64,000 bases of DNA from Cryptomeria japonica (lineage: Eukaryota > Streptophyta > Pinopsida > Cupressales > Cupressaceae): contig NC_081410.1 in the NCBI RefSeq assembly GCF_030272615.1, positions 257,223,533 to 257,287,532 of the forward strand, given 5' to 3'. The position numbers and the translations under genes were made by a program. The notes beneath the pieces are model-generated. The model made no database searches. It was not told the origin of the DNA and worked only from the letters and a program-made list of their open reading frames with translations. How positions within the stretch are numbered: the stretch's first letter is position 1; the number at the start of each line of letters is the position of its first letter. Positions 47,125 to 59,459 of this stretch are shown here, one piece after another.

Positions 47125-47505
47125 TATTGAAACATGGTTGTTGTTACACCAAAATATTGACCTATTAATGCATGATATAACCACGTGACACATAGAATCC
47201 ACAAGAGGTGGTTAAGCCATGTCGCAAACCCGTTGCTTGCACTACACAATATAAGGAGACTAAGGGCACACACATTACAACAATACCCCCCAGCGCAAGT
47301 GAGGGATTTGAACTCATGACCAATCTCTGATACCACTTGCTGGAAACACGGCTGCCATTGCACCAAAAGATTGACCTGTTAATGCCCAATACAACCATGT
47401 GACACATAGAATCCATGGGAGGCAGTTAAGCCATGTTGCAAACCCATCACTTGCATTGCACAACACAAGGAAAACAAGGGTACACGCCTTGCAACATTAT
47501 CATCC
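47125..47505 (-). mobile_element. SINE-like dimer with tRNA-like promoter boxes
   Basis: Two related units lie in tandem on the minus strand. The 47341-47125 unit starts with a GCAAGTGGTATC box (47340-47329) and GAGTTCAAATCCC (47315-47303), resembling RNA polymerase III A and B boxes, though spaced more closely than in a tRNA. The 47505-47342 unit shares the body (TGGCTTAAC, GGATTCTATGTGTCAC) but lacks the boxed head. Both sit inside a formerly coding region. Confidence 0.45.
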
Positions 47506-48839
47506 CCAGAATGATCAACATATTACTTTTCAGCATCGTATCTCTAGCTTCCTCTAGGGTGACATCTATGTCATCAAACCTTAATTCTCTAAAAGTTTTC
47601 AAAGCAATTTCATCATGTTGAGACTCATCAACACCCATCATATTCATTTGCTTCTTCTCGTCAAATTATTTCGTCTTCATCTTAATCTAAAAGTCCTTGA
47701 ATTTGAGTGACTTAATAAACTCATCATCTTCTATGAATCTCAGAGATGTGGCAATCCTTTCATCTTCATGATTTTCTAGCATCCCTTCTCCCTCAGCCCA
47801 AGCCTCGTGACCATGTGTTTCTTCTTCATACCTAGGGTATGATCCATGGGATTGATTAAAACCCTCATTATCTTTTAGAGCTCTTAAAGACCTAATAGCC
47901 TCATCTATATCACCTGCCCCTTTAGTGTCATCATATGGGACCAAGGGTACATGATCATCTCTCTTTTGTCTCTTTAGTGGGGGTGGATTGGGTGAGAATT
48001 CTTGAATAGACACAACATCAGGAGTATCACAAATCACAACCCCTTTGGGTTTCCTTATAGGAAATTTTTCCTTTTTGGGTGAAGTGTCACCACTAGCTGA
48101 TTTCCCATCTAATCTTTCAAATTTATTTATATACAAGTCAATATTTTTAAGGATATCAGGTTCTTCAATAAAAAATCCAAGGAAACTTGGATCCCTTTTT
48201 CTTTTCTCTTCTTCCAATTGTATTAAGATATTCCATTTTATTTTTATTTGAAAAATCTCATCAAAAGTAACACAGTTTCTGATTACATCTTCATTCAATA
48301 GCACCTCATGAGAAACTCATAAACTAGTCAATATTTTCCTTTTGACAAAGTTTATGTGGCCCTCAGGGTCACATAACCTCTACTGGCCCAATTTCAAAGA
48401 ATAATTTGTTTTTAAGTATCCTTGAAATTCCTCAAGGATGTATGATCCAACAAAGAACCCAACATACTTGGCAACATGGGGTAAAAAGATCTATTTCTAC
48501 TATCTTTTCATCACATCCTTCTCCATCCACATCGTTTGCCACATAAATTCTAGGAATGCAATTCTATCAAATACAAATAATGGTAACTAATGAGGAGTTT
48601 GTGCACATCCATAAACCTTGATTAGGGTGTACTTGGCCATGTGAATATCACTAAAATTGTGAGTGTTCCCTTATTTAGGTTTCTTAGCAAAAGGCCTTAT
48701 AAATTCCATAATTTTAGGTGACAATTTGTCAATAGGGTGATTAAAAGAATGCATCATCAAAACTATAAACACATCATGAAATTTTTATAATCATTGTTTT
48801 TGCATCTCTTATCCCACCATATAACACCACAGCTGCATT

Positions 48840-49620
48840 GGCATTCTGTTTCCCATGTTTTTGATAAAGAATAACCACAAAACAAGGGTGCTATCCAAAA
48901 ATACAATAGCCCAAAGGGTGTATAGTAAACTAGATCACCAGTAGCAGCACATTAACAACACATTAATTGCATACTATGAAGATCAAAAACAAAAACAAAA
49001 GAGCACCTACAACAAACAAAAAGAAACTAGCCATAATGACACTTCCACAGCATACTAACATAGCTAATAACATTCTTAACAATCTTAACCAAATTACTTA
49101 AGGAAACCATAATAAAAGTAAAGTCTTTAGAGTCTAGCCAAGCCTAGCTTAAAGCAATAAAAGAAAAAACATAAGGGATCACATCCCTAGTGAGTTTTTC
49201 CAATCTTGCACCCTACTTGTTGCAGCACATTTGACTAGTCTTCAGTGAGGAACTTGAACAATTCTCTATAGTTCCCATCCGCTTTGTCATCTTGGTCAAG
49301 CATCTCCAGTTGTAGAAGGCACAAGGTGGTGGCCAAGCTATGCATCGCCCTCAGGCTAAACCTAGAGATGCTAGCCATTTTGCTTTCCATCTCAGCCAAC
49401 CTCCCATTAGTTTTTTTTAGCTCCACTTCCAATTCAATACATTTCAAATAGGTCCTCAACTAATTATTTTTACAAGTCCTTGGTGAATCCCTTGCAATCT
49501 CCTCCAACATGTCTGACATCATATCTTGGGTAAGGTCAATGGGTCCATCATTACTAGATTCAGACACACAGGTTGAGCTATTACCAAATTTTGTTTCCCA
49601 TGTTGTCTACCATCCCTAAT
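48840..49620 (-). pseudogene. Coiled-coil family fragment (copy 3) inserted in the broken gene
   Basis: The minus-strand frame 49459-49235 reads LKCIELEVELKKTNGRLAEM, a clear coiled coil. It is followed by a tail of about 350 bases, T-rich on the minus strand, like those of copies 1 and 2. The gene's own N-terminal domain is readable on both sides, so this piece is probably an insertion. Edges are approximate and no target duplication was found. Confidence 0.45.
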
Positions 49621-50440
49621 TTAAATTTATTTTCCAATGGTTGCCTATTTTGACAAATGACGTAGCAATGAGTATTTTCAAAAGTCACAAGATACTTTCT
49701 TCTCTTTCAATGCAACAAACTAGTCATGAATCCTTCTTTCAATCTCTAAGACAAAATCAAATTCAAGGTTCAATTATGAATTTTATATTCTCATAGCAAT
49801 ATACATTAAAGCAACTGAAATTTTGTCTTTTGCATCCTCTCCCAATATCTAGCATAGGTAAAAATATGTCCTTTGGAAATAAACTTGAAATTCATCTATA
49901 GCTAAAGGCCCATTTCCTATGATTTGCATGGTTCTATTATTAAAACATTATTTTCTGTACAGTGGGATTTCATCCTTCCTATATGTTTTCCTCAACCTGA
50001 CATAATCCTCCTCAATATTTCCCAATTCAACCTTGGTTATGGCCTACTTATTCAACATAAAACAATCCACAATAGTTGACCTAGTTACTGCTAGCAAGGG
50101 ATTTCCACTAGGCATTCTCATAGTCCTAGTGACAGGGTGATAGTGTTTTTCCAACACTTGAATCAACTCGACATCCACAAACACATTTGGTATAATAAAT
50201 CTAACCATGTCCAAATTACACGAGTTTGACGTTGGAACTAGTCTCATTCCTTTTATCATAGCAGTACCCAAATAAATCATGCCTAGCCATGAGAATTAGG
50301 GCATCCCTACAAGCCTACAAACTATCTTTGAAAACCTTCCAATTCCCTGTGTCTTCTGATTGTGGTAAGATGTCTAACAAATATTTTTGGAGTGGCCTTT
50401 TCTTTTCCTTAGGGTTTGATGATTCTCCCTTCTGAGGCAT

Positions 50441-51647
50441 TGTTGCTTACTTTAATTCAACTCAAATTCAATTGGACTACCTTCCAAATTCACTTAAAAT
50501 TTACAAAACCTTGAGGGAATGCAGTGTTTTATTGTTTAAAGAGGATTTGCAAGTGGTATGGACCTTACATCTCCATCACAGAGCTCCAACTATCAATTCC
50601 TCAGATGCAGAATAAATTTCTAAAGTAGGAATTATGAATTTAATGGGTGGTTGTGAGTGTCATTTCAGCATTTACTCCATTTGTGTTGATATACCACATT
50701 ATAACTTCACCACCCTTTTCAAAAAACACAGCTATGATATGCTTACATCATCCTTGATTATCTATCTTCATTTCTCCTCTTACCACTATATTGCAAACTT
50801 TCCTCAAGCCCCACTTTTGATCTTTGAGGGAATGCGGTAACAGTTAACCACCTTACCACAAGGTCACTTTAAGTCATGTTTGCACCTCCCACTATATTGT
50901 TGTATCAATACTTTTCTTAGTGCTCTATCACAACATTACTTATTTCTCATCATTAGCACCTCATGGTTTAGTGATAACTTGGTTTACCACCGCTCTACCA
51001 CAAACTTCATTAGCACATAACACACTACCTATGTGGGAATGCGGTAACATTATACTACTCCCGCTCATTATTTTTGACCCACAAAAGGATAAACAAATGG
51101 GAAACAAAGGTTTGTGAGAGCGTGGTATACTATGCTAACACCCTTTTGCTTACCGCTACCCCACAATCTCTTATAAATTCTCAAATATGACACTTGTGGG
51201 ATTGCGGTAACCAGTGATGAGGGAATATTAGGCTAGTATAATGAGTAGGATATGGCTAAATAGGAATTTTGAAATTTACAAGACATAAAGGTGGAAGAAT
51301 CAAGACATGAAAGGTTTACAAAGGTGATAAAATATTTCCAAAAGAGTATTGAGAAAGGACTTGGACTTAAAATTTATGATTACTCAAAGATTTTTGAGGC
51401 TTCTAACAGAGTGGATAGTAGAAATGACTTCAATAATACCATCTTTTAGAATAAGGTTATTAGCATTCCTACATGAGATGAGAAATTTAAAGATTCCATC
51501 TTAGCAACAATAGATTAATAATGAACATGAAAAATCTTTGAACTTCAAATTTCTACCATTTGTTGATCCTTTCCTTTAGCTTCAGATGGAGATGTTGCGA
51601 ATGTGATGTTGATAATTGTGTTGATTTTCATTGATGTCAGCATAATG
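50441..51647. repeat. 5' flank with repeated GGGA.TGCGGTAAC phrases
   Basis: GGGAATGCGGTAACA (50828 and 51037) and GGGATTGCGGTAACC (51200) recur at spacings of about 165-210 bases, alternating with ACCGCT.TACCACA-like reverse-complement phrases (50985, 51161). This looks like a degenerate tandem array in the promoter-side flank of the minus-strand gene. No coding sequence. Confidence 0.5.
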
Positions 51648-51652
51648 GTTGT

Positions 51653-52896
51653 TGTTCAGTCCAACATTATAGTTAAATTCTCAACCCGAAGTTTGTACAT
51701 TCACTCTGCAAAGTTACTATTTCCATAGCTAGAGTTCATTTGACTGTCAACCTAGGGAAGAATTACTTGAAATGGGTATGCACTATATATGCACTAAGTT
51801 CCTGTGATAGCTACCCTGCATTACTACAGCGACTAAAATCTATGCGGGAAAAGTAAGCAAGAATCAAAACAGCTAAATGGCTACAGGAAAACTTTGCATT
51901 AATATAAATCTTACTCAAGAAATACTAAGCCCAAAACTGTCAAATGGGAATTACTCTATTTGCTTCGGCTGTAGGAACAGTCAATGGATCTGTTTCCAGT
52001 GGCTGCAGGAATAGTCAATGTAAGGATGTATATTGTAGCGAAAGAAGAAAACTAAAGGCACAGGAACATTCACCAAGTGGGCCCCCTTGGATGAGTGTAT
52101 CCAGGCTTCCAAAATAACTCTAAGTGCTCAGCATAACATAACTTTATTCATTGTTTCTCAAAAGTCAATACATTATTCAGATTGAAAGGAAACTCAAAAC
52201 ACACTACAACTTTATTTCTAAATCTTCTGCTATTTTTCCCTCTTCTTTTCTTCTCACCTAGAAAAGGGATGGAGAAACTTAATTCAAAGAAAATAAAAAC
52301 TTCCTACAATTAAGATCACGTCGATGAGAAGAGGCAGATAACATTCATGAAGGAAAACGGTCAGAGTTAAGCCACTAGAAATGTGGATCTAAACCAAACC
52401 ACAGCCAAAACATAGTGTGGCGGTATTACAAGATCGATTCCCACTAGAGTCAAACATAAATGAGTCTTGCACGCCTACTTCTCCTTTGTTATTCCTTATT
52501 CTCATTATCCTCTTCACTAATTTGAACTTTTAGTCGCCTCCTTGAATATCTCAAACTGTTATTGGCGTGACAGGACAACCTTCTCCGCAACATCTCATTT
52601 ATTCCTACAATTCAAAAGAGAGAACATACAAGCATATACATATCTATTTTAATTAATCATAACATCTATTAATTTCACACATGATATCGCCTATGACAAT
52701 CCATATGGCAATAGGAATAAATCACATGGCTGCAGGAATAACTGGCAAAGACAAAACATGATTTAATGGGTTCAGTTAACATCTGAAATGCATATAGTCA
52801 AACTTTAATACATCATTACCATGTCATCATATAAATCAAAACGTGAAAAAACTTATGAGTTTTAGGAATAAAAGGAGCTAATATATCAGCTCATCA
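51653..52896 (-). repeat. 3' LTR of the gypsy element
   Basis: 1244 bp. On the minus strand it starts TGATGAGCTGATA and ends CTGAACA. It is preceded by the purine tract GTTGGGGGGCA (minus strand, about 52897-52907). Confidence 0.92.
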
Positions 52897-52907
52897 TGCC
52901 CCCCAAC

Positions 52908-53269
52908 TTAGTGTCTTGATGATCCTCTAGCAAGAGGAAAGTTTCTGATTCGGGCACTAACTCTTAAGTCACACATAGTTCCCTGACCTGTCCCTCCTGA
53001 AGTCAAATTCTAATAAAATCCCTTCATTTTTTCTAGTCTATCCCATTTGTTTTCTTCTATAGCTGCCTCATAGGGTTTGTTTGTAATCCTACATCCCAAC
53101 AATGGTAACATGAGGATAGGGGGTTGGAAGATCAAGGGTAGCTAGTCGTTGTTTTTCATCCTACCCAAATGGATGTATTTAGGGGCTCTTTGTATAGCTG
53201 CATGAAAATTTGGTAGTGAATGAGGTTCACCTTGTTTCAAGTCCTCTGGCAGATTTGTCCAACATTGAA
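52908..53269 (-). other. Non-coding gap between the extra frame and the polypurine tract
   Basis: Stops in all minus-strand frames. No further gene seen. Confidence 0.5.
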
Positions 53270-55318
53270 TCAGGCAGTCAATTGCAGTTGCATTTCATTC
53301 TCAATCAAATGTTCATATGCTTGGAATATTTCTTCCCTCATTGGTAATACCTGACTCCTTACATCTGGCCTTGCTAATAGCTTTTTCCAATCATAATAAA
53401 GAACCCTTGGGTATTTGGCTTCAGTCCTAAGTGGCAATGGACAATCAAATTCAAGATTCGTATATGCTTTGGCCTATGTTCCCATGCTAGTTTCATTTTG
53501 CACCCATGACATTAATGCTTTTATGTGGATATCACCGACGTATAACAATGGATTCCACTCACTGTCAGAAGTCATAGCATAGTTATGCAAGTAAAATTCA
53601 CACAATAAATTTTTAACACCTGCTGGAGAGGTCTGATAAGCATCATAAAATTCTTCTGGGGTGTCTAAAGAATGGCTAAGGTCTCTAATAATGTGGTTTA
53701 GCTTAAAACTTAAATACCGCTCTTTTAGATTCAAATCATAAACTCTTGGTGGAGCCCTACATTGCATTAATTCAGGGACCATACTAGTAATTGTATCAAT
53801 CTTAGCTTCCAATTCTTCAATCTTATTATCCCTCCTTTCAATTTCCCTCTGTTTCTTATCAATAATTCCATGTAACCTAGCCCTCTCTATTTCCCAACCT
53901 ATAGAATATTAATGCAATAGACAAACTAGTGAGAGATGATGGAGGTCTGGTAGTTGTTACCTTAGGGCATGGAATCTCTTCAATAGGTTCTTCAAATTGT
54001 TCTGCCACATATTCCAAACTCGAAAGTATGTCAATGCCATATTCTTCCTGGATTTTAACCTCTGTTGGACTCCCACGTTCCTCTTCTGATGTTTCAACTG
54101 AAATAACCTCTATTGCATCACCTGTAGGACAAACTTTATGTGTACTACTCTGAGTCCTTCTTGCATAAACCTTTGGAGTAGGTGCGGGAATGGTTTCTAC
54201 TAGAGGCTTTGCTACAGAAGTATTTCCCTTCGGCTTACACCTATTGGTTGTAGGAGAAACCTGTATTGCTTGTGGCTGAACCATAGTTTCATCTTCTACA
54301 TCAATTGTTCCTAATTCTTTCCCTTTTCTTTTAGAAGATGTCGCTCCTCTTTGGAAATGAGTGGAGGGTTGCACAATGTTTTTTTCCACCACCACTTCTT
54401 TTGTCACAGTCAAAGCTTCTTTGGCAATGGGAGGTTCATTTCCTATAGAAATTCTAGGAGATGAGGGATCTCCTATATCCTCCTCTTTGGCTGCTAATTC
54501 CTCTGCAATAGGAGCATCCTCAACCCTAAATTGTAGTATATCTTTAAATACTCCCCATGCCATTTGGAAACATCCCTAAGAGAACGTTCTACCAATAATT
54601 TTATCAAACCATGATGACTAACAGAATGATTTCCATTCTTTCATGTTTCTTTGGCACTCATGGAAATAAGGTGGTATAGAAAATTTGGAACATTTACCCT
54701 TTGGCCATGTTGTAAATGACTAAGCAATTTGAAATGGACTGAATGTAAATTTGAATACCTTCCATCGTAGGTAATGTATTTCATTATATACAATGCCACC
54801 TGGGGCCACTCTGTTGGAAGAGATACCCGTCTGGTTCCCGGATTATCCACCGTCAGAGGTCCATATGTGGGGTGTGTAAATTCTGCTATGGTGCTTCTTG
54901 CATCCTTGGATTTAGGAAACAACTCTCCTTCCTATAGCATCTCAGTGACTTCAGCTATATGTTGTTATGTAGAAACAACCCTTAATCCTTTGATAGAAGC
55001 TTCCCCTTGATTGAATGAATGCATGAACTTGGAAGCAATTTCTTCATTATAATCTATTATTTTCATAAAGTAATCAATCCAACCATGCAACCAAAAATAA
55101 TACTCACACGGGGCATCCTGCAACAACGCATCATGAACTATTGGTTCATGGCGGATAGGATCTCCACCAATGACTATCTCAGCTCACAAAATAATTTCCG
55201 TAGTTGAGAATGAGGACCTAAAGTAATCTTCAAATTGAAAATATTTGATCTGAAAATATTTGCTTAAAAAATCCTTACTTACTTCTAGTTTTGGTGGCAA
55301 AATTCATTACTTACTCAT
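53270..55318 (-). pseudogene. Extra gypsy frame between integrase and 3' LTR (about 680 codons, broken)
   Basis: It starts at ATG 55318. In-frame stops TAA 55309, TGA 55306 and 55186, TAA 54967, TAG 54934, TGA 54643 and TAG 53476, with frameshifts near 54570 and 53880, break it; it ends at TGA 53272-53270. The N-terminal half is helical (EASIKGLRVVST, SLPTEWPQVALYIMKYIT, VHFKLLSHLQHGQRVNVP). Then comes a Ser/Pro/Lys-rich linker (SSKRKGKELG), then a coiled coil (KKQREIERRDNKIEELEAK, about 53860-53805) and a helical tail. The position is that of env-like or ATHILA ORFs, but I see no signal peptide or membrane segment. The helical part recalls the plant retrotransposon accessory domains seen in such elements. 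The layout parallels 4397-7552. Confidence 0.7.
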
Positions 55319-55739
55319 ACCAAAGAATATCTCATTAAAAAGAATGATGGTAGGCAATCAAATCAAGTTACTGACAAGGACGAATAATTACTATTCTTGG
55401 AAATCGAACCATAAAACACTCCCCCCCCCCCCAACTTATTTTGGCACGTGTCCACACATGCGAAAAGGATAGAGGGAAGTGTACACGGATTTGAAATAGG
55501 CAATAATCACAATAAAATAATATATGCATAATTAATAAAAAATAAGGTATGTACGTACCTGTAGTCATGCGAATAAGTGCTACATGAAATGGTTAGCCAA
55601 AAGAATGGTGAAATGAAATTATGTGATGCAATTGAAATGATAGATGAAGAAATGAAGTGGGATGACATGGATGGAAAAAAATTATTTATGGAGGATAATA
55701 TTTCCATAAGACATGGAAATATCTTTATGAAATGATGCT
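55319..55739 (-). other. Spacer between integrase and the extra frame
   Basis: AT-rich and non-coding, with a C-run at about 55422-55432. A subgenomic promoter or splice acceptor for the extra frame would lie here, but none is identifiable by eye. Confidence 0.4.
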
Positions 55740-57260
55740 TGAAGAATTATGGAGTGTTAGGAACGTTCCCTGCAGAAGCTGCAGGAACCGCACCTGGAAT
55801 GCTTCCTTTAGTGGCAGTAGGAACTTGTCCAGTTGTTGTAGGAACTGGTATTTGATCTTGACTGGTGAATTATTGTAGGAACTGCTCTTTGGTTGCAGGT
55901 TTATGATACAGGCGCAGTCGATGACCATTTACCAAAAGCTTGAATCAAACTGGATCAATAGTGGTCAAGAGAACTACTCCATTTTTTAAAACTTCTTCTA
56001 TCTCATATGGACCTAACCATCTTATTTGTAGCTTTCCCATAGTATCCTTATATCTTGAATCATACAGCAACGCCCAATCTCCTACTTTAAATTTTTTCTC
56101 CTTTATGTACTTATCATGCCACTTAGCTCTCTGATTTTGAATAAGTTCATTTTGTTGGACAACCATTTTCCTCAACTCGTCCAAAGCATTCAATTGTTGA
56201 ATACAGTCTTTTTGTGCTTCAGAAAGTGTCTTATACAAATGTAGAGTTGTTCTTAGAGTTTTTTGTTCAAACTCAATAAGCATCATCGTTGCTTTTCCAT
56301 ACACCATTTCAAAAGGTGTAAAACCAATTGGTGTTTTTCATGTTGTTCTATATGCCCAAATGGCTTCAGGAAGTCTTTGATACCAATCTTTTTTATGAAA
56401 AACTATTGTTTTAGTAAGAATGTCTTCTGTATCCCTATTTGTGACTTCTACTTGTCCATTTTCTTGTGGATGGTATGGGGTAGACTTTTTATGCCTTATA
56501 TTGTATTCATTAACTAGTGCTGCAATCAATGTGGAAGCAAACTGTGGTCCTTGGTCTGAAACAATTTATCTTGGAACTCCATACCTGGTAAATATTTCTT
56601 CATAGAGAAACTCAGCCACTTTATTATGTCATACATGTGTCATAACTTGTGCTTCCACCCATTTGGTTACATAATTAGTACATACCAGAATATAAGATTT
56701 TCCATTGGAAGGGGGATCAATTGGCCCAACAAAATCTAATCCCCATTTATCAAATGGTGCAACTAATATCTATGGATATAATGGAATCTCATCAGATCTA
56801 GTAGGCCTACCCATGCATAGGCATCTGTCACATTTCCTTGTATATTGTGTTGCATCCTTATATAACGTTGGCCAATAATATCATGTGCTCAATATTTTAA
56901 GTGTTGTTCTCTTAGCAGCAAAATGTCCTCCACATGGTTCATCATGACATGCATGAAGGATATCATATGTTTCATCCTCTCTAACACATCTTCTCATGAC
57001 TTGGTCAGGTCCAGTATAGAATAAACAATCAGCAATCCATGAAAAGTTAAAGCTTTTCTCAACCAACAATCTTCTTTCTTTAGGAGAGAAATGAATTGGC
57101 ATTTTATTAGTAGCTAAATAATTTGCAATATTAGCATACCAGGGAGTGTGTGCCTGTATAAGAAATAAATGTTCATCCAAAAAAGTATCATCTATGGCTG
57201 TAGGATGATCTTGCAATTGAAGCCTAGAAATATAATCTGCAACCACATTGGACTTTCCTG
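55740..57260 (-). pseudogene. Gypsy integrase
   Basis: The zinc-binding region has HACHDEPCGGHF near 56955-56920 and CDRCLC near 56840. The core shows [11 protein letters not shown] near 56745, VSDQGPQF near 56560 and HPQENGQVEVTN near 56470-56435, so all three DDE residues are kept. The C-terminal barrel (KFKVGDWALLYDSRY, then RWLGPYEIEEVL, about 56095-55990) follows, then a Thr/Pro-rich tail (about 55900-55750). In-frame stops are scattered, for example at about 56880 and 56340. It would insert the element's cDNA. Confidence 0.92.
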
Positions 57261-57791
57261 ATTATCAATAACTATGATATCAAATTCCTGCATCAGTAGT
57301 AACTAGCGAGCCAATCTTCCTATGATTGAAGGTTTGTTCATGAGATATCTAATTGGGGTATGATCAGTATGCACAAATATCGGATATCATGTTATATAGT
57401 ACCTAAATTTGTTGAGTGCGTATATAACTGCTAACATTTCCTTTTCAGTGACAATGTAATTTAGCTCAGGGCTCTGCATGTTCTTGTTGATATAATAAAT
57501 TGCACTCTCCAAATTATCAATCTTCTATCCTAAGAGTGCTCCTATGGCATAATCGGATGCATCTGTGTGAATTTAAAATGGTAAGGACCAGTTTGGACCT
57601 TTAAGAACTGGTGCTCGGGTCAAAGCTTGTTTGAGCTTCAAGAAAGCTTCATTACATGAGGAAGTCCATTTAAATTCCACATCCTTGGTCAAAAGAGAAT
57701 ATAAGGGGCTTGCAATTTTGCTTAAATCTTTGATAAACCTTCTATAATATCCAGCATGACCAAGAAAATTTCTGACATCTTTTTGCTTTAC
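57261..57791 (-). pseudogene. Gypsy RNase H
   Basis: It follows RT in a broken frame, with the connection (RNFLGHAGYYRRFIKDLSK), HTDASDYAIGALLG near 57570 and IVTEKEMLAVIYALNKFRYY near 57460-57400. It would degrade the RNA strand of the RNA/DNA hybrid. Several stops are present. Confidence 0.88.
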
Positions 57792-58400
57792 CTATGCAGT
57801 GATATTTTGAATAACTTCTATTTTTGTTGGGTCAACTTGTATTCCATTTATAGAGATATGATGACCAAGAACTATACCTTCTTGCATCATCGTGAAGCAC
57901 TTTTCACTATTCAATGATAAATTATAGTCTTCACACCATTGCAAAACTTTCTTCAGGTTCTCCAATGCTTCTTCAAATTCTGAACCATAGGTTGTAAAAT
58001 CATCCATATAAATTTCCATGTTGTCCTGAGAAATATATGAGAATATGTTTATCACTTGTCTTTGAAAAGTAGTTGGAGCATTACATAATTCAAAAGGAAG
58101 AACAAAATATGCATATGTTCCCCACTGACAACTAAATGTAGTCTTTTCTTGATCCTCTAGGGCAATCTGAATCTGGTTGTAGCCACTGAATCTATCAAGA
58201 AATGAGAAATATCGCTTCCCTGCCAAGGAGTCTAATACCTGATCCACAAATGGTAATGAAAAATGATCATTTCTGGTTGCCAAGTTCAAAGCTCTATAAT
58301 CAACACATACCCTCCATTTTCTTCCTTTCTTGGGAACTATCACTAAAGGTGATACCCATTGACTATCTGAAATAGGATAGATAAACCCATCATTTAACAA
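57792..58400 (-). pseudogene. Gypsy reverse transcriptase
   Basis: 202 codons are open. They show SPLVIVPKKGRKWRVCVDYR, DHFSLPFVDQVLDSLAG, FSFLDRFSGYNQI with the first catalytic Asp, PFELCNAPTTFQR and YMDDF near 58020-58005 with the catalytic pair, then GIVLGHHIS. This is the standard gypsy order. Upstream fingers and the link to protease (58762-58400) are in other frames with stops. Confidence 0.93.
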
Positions 58401-58761
58401 ATTCTCTTAATGTAGGATTGATTCTTCTTTGTGGTTGTCTAAGTGGTCTATAGTCGTCTTTTATGTAGATACGGTGGGTACAAACTATAGTATCAATTCC
58501 ATGCATATCCTTGTAGTCCCATGCAAAAGCATGTTTATGGCATTTGAGCAAGTCCACAAGTGTTACTCTTTGAATTTATGTAAGCTTACCGTTGATATTC
58601 AAATATCTGTTTGAATCAAATTCCACTTTGATAGTAAGATCAATCTGAGATACATCGGAAAAATGAGAAGTGCATACCTCTCGTGGCAACAAAGTATGCA
58701 ATATATCAGTGGCTGTAGAAAAGTCTGATTCTGAAATATTTGATACTAACTCCTGCGACTG

Positions 58762-59438
58762 CTACTCTTGCCTTAACTCATTTGTCAGAATTTTATAAAG
58801 AATTGAGTCATCATCATGATTTTGGATGAATGGTCCTCTATTAATCATCATAAGGTGGTTGATAGAGTCAACTCCTTCTTTGAATTCTTCTCCCAAGTTA
58901 GGCCAAATGGCTTGTTGTTGATCAAATTGGGGCTGAGCAGGAGAATACAAAGCTAATGTTTTGGTAGTATTTCCATCTGAGATAGTCATATCCCCTGACC
59001 AGCATCCAATATATGCATCAATTGTAGTAGGCCAAGGCCTTCCCAAGATCACTGGATATCCTCCCAATGTGGCCTTAGGAGACAGGATCATAAAGTCTGG
59101 AGGGTATTGCCAAGAATCCAAAGCAACAACTATATCTTCAATCATACCATTAGGTCAAACTATAGAACTATCAGCAAGCTGTAGGACTATAGGTGTAGGT
59201 CTGAGACTAGTTATTTCAAGTTGCTGCATAGTATCCCTTGTCATACATTAATGATTGCTCCCAAATATATCAAAGCATTCTTTATCTGAGTGTCATTGAT
59301 GACTATATTCACAACAGGGCTACTAGGATTAGCATACTTAGGAATTGAAACTTTTCCTAACATAATATCTGCCAATTGACCCATTACATGCACTGTTTGT
59401 GGATCTTTTTTTTCTTTCTGCCAGGCTTCTTTAGACAT
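58762..59438 (-). pseudogene. Gypsy protease region
   Basis: VNIVINDTQIKNAL is followed by YLGAIINV at about 59265-59245, where the family has a DLGAS-type active site; here the catalytic Asp is Tyr and Ser is Ile, so the protease is dead. After a frameshift, GGYPVILGRPWPTTIDAYIGC (59075-59015) continues the domain. It would have cleaved gag-pol. Confidence 0.85.
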
Positions 59439-59459
59439 GCTTCCCTAAGTCCCTTACTG

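Larger units (their letters stand above)
46080..50440 (-). pseudogene. Broken gene of the helical-domain / linker / coiled-coil family
   Basis: Minus-strand pieces line up with the 4397-7552 frame. The start is ATG 50440 (MPQKGESSNPKEKKRP). At about 50172-50080, VELIQVLEKHYHP then TRTMRMPSGNPLLAVTR match the CPELVY...RCIRANNGYML pattern. At about 48637-48533, YTLIKVYGC...LP.FVFDRIAFLE match FTYIRIGG...LPRYALD..VPLE. Then come a charged linker (48304-47687, with RKPKGVVICDTPDVV and PLKRQKRDD) and a coiled-coil tail (46751-46200). It is interrupted at 49620-48840 by a coiled-coil family fragment and at 47505-47125 by a SINE-like dimer. Many stops look like CAG-to-TAG. Function unknown. Confidence 0.6.

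Noticed and set aside
47303-47340. A genuine tRNA gene
   Set aside because: A- and B-box-like sequences are present but too close together, and no cloverleaf arms could be paired.
53270-55318. Envelope protein of an endogenous virus
   Set aside because: The position fits, but no signal peptide, transmembrane segment or fusion-peptide-like stretch is visible, and the C-terminus is a coiled coil with charged residues.
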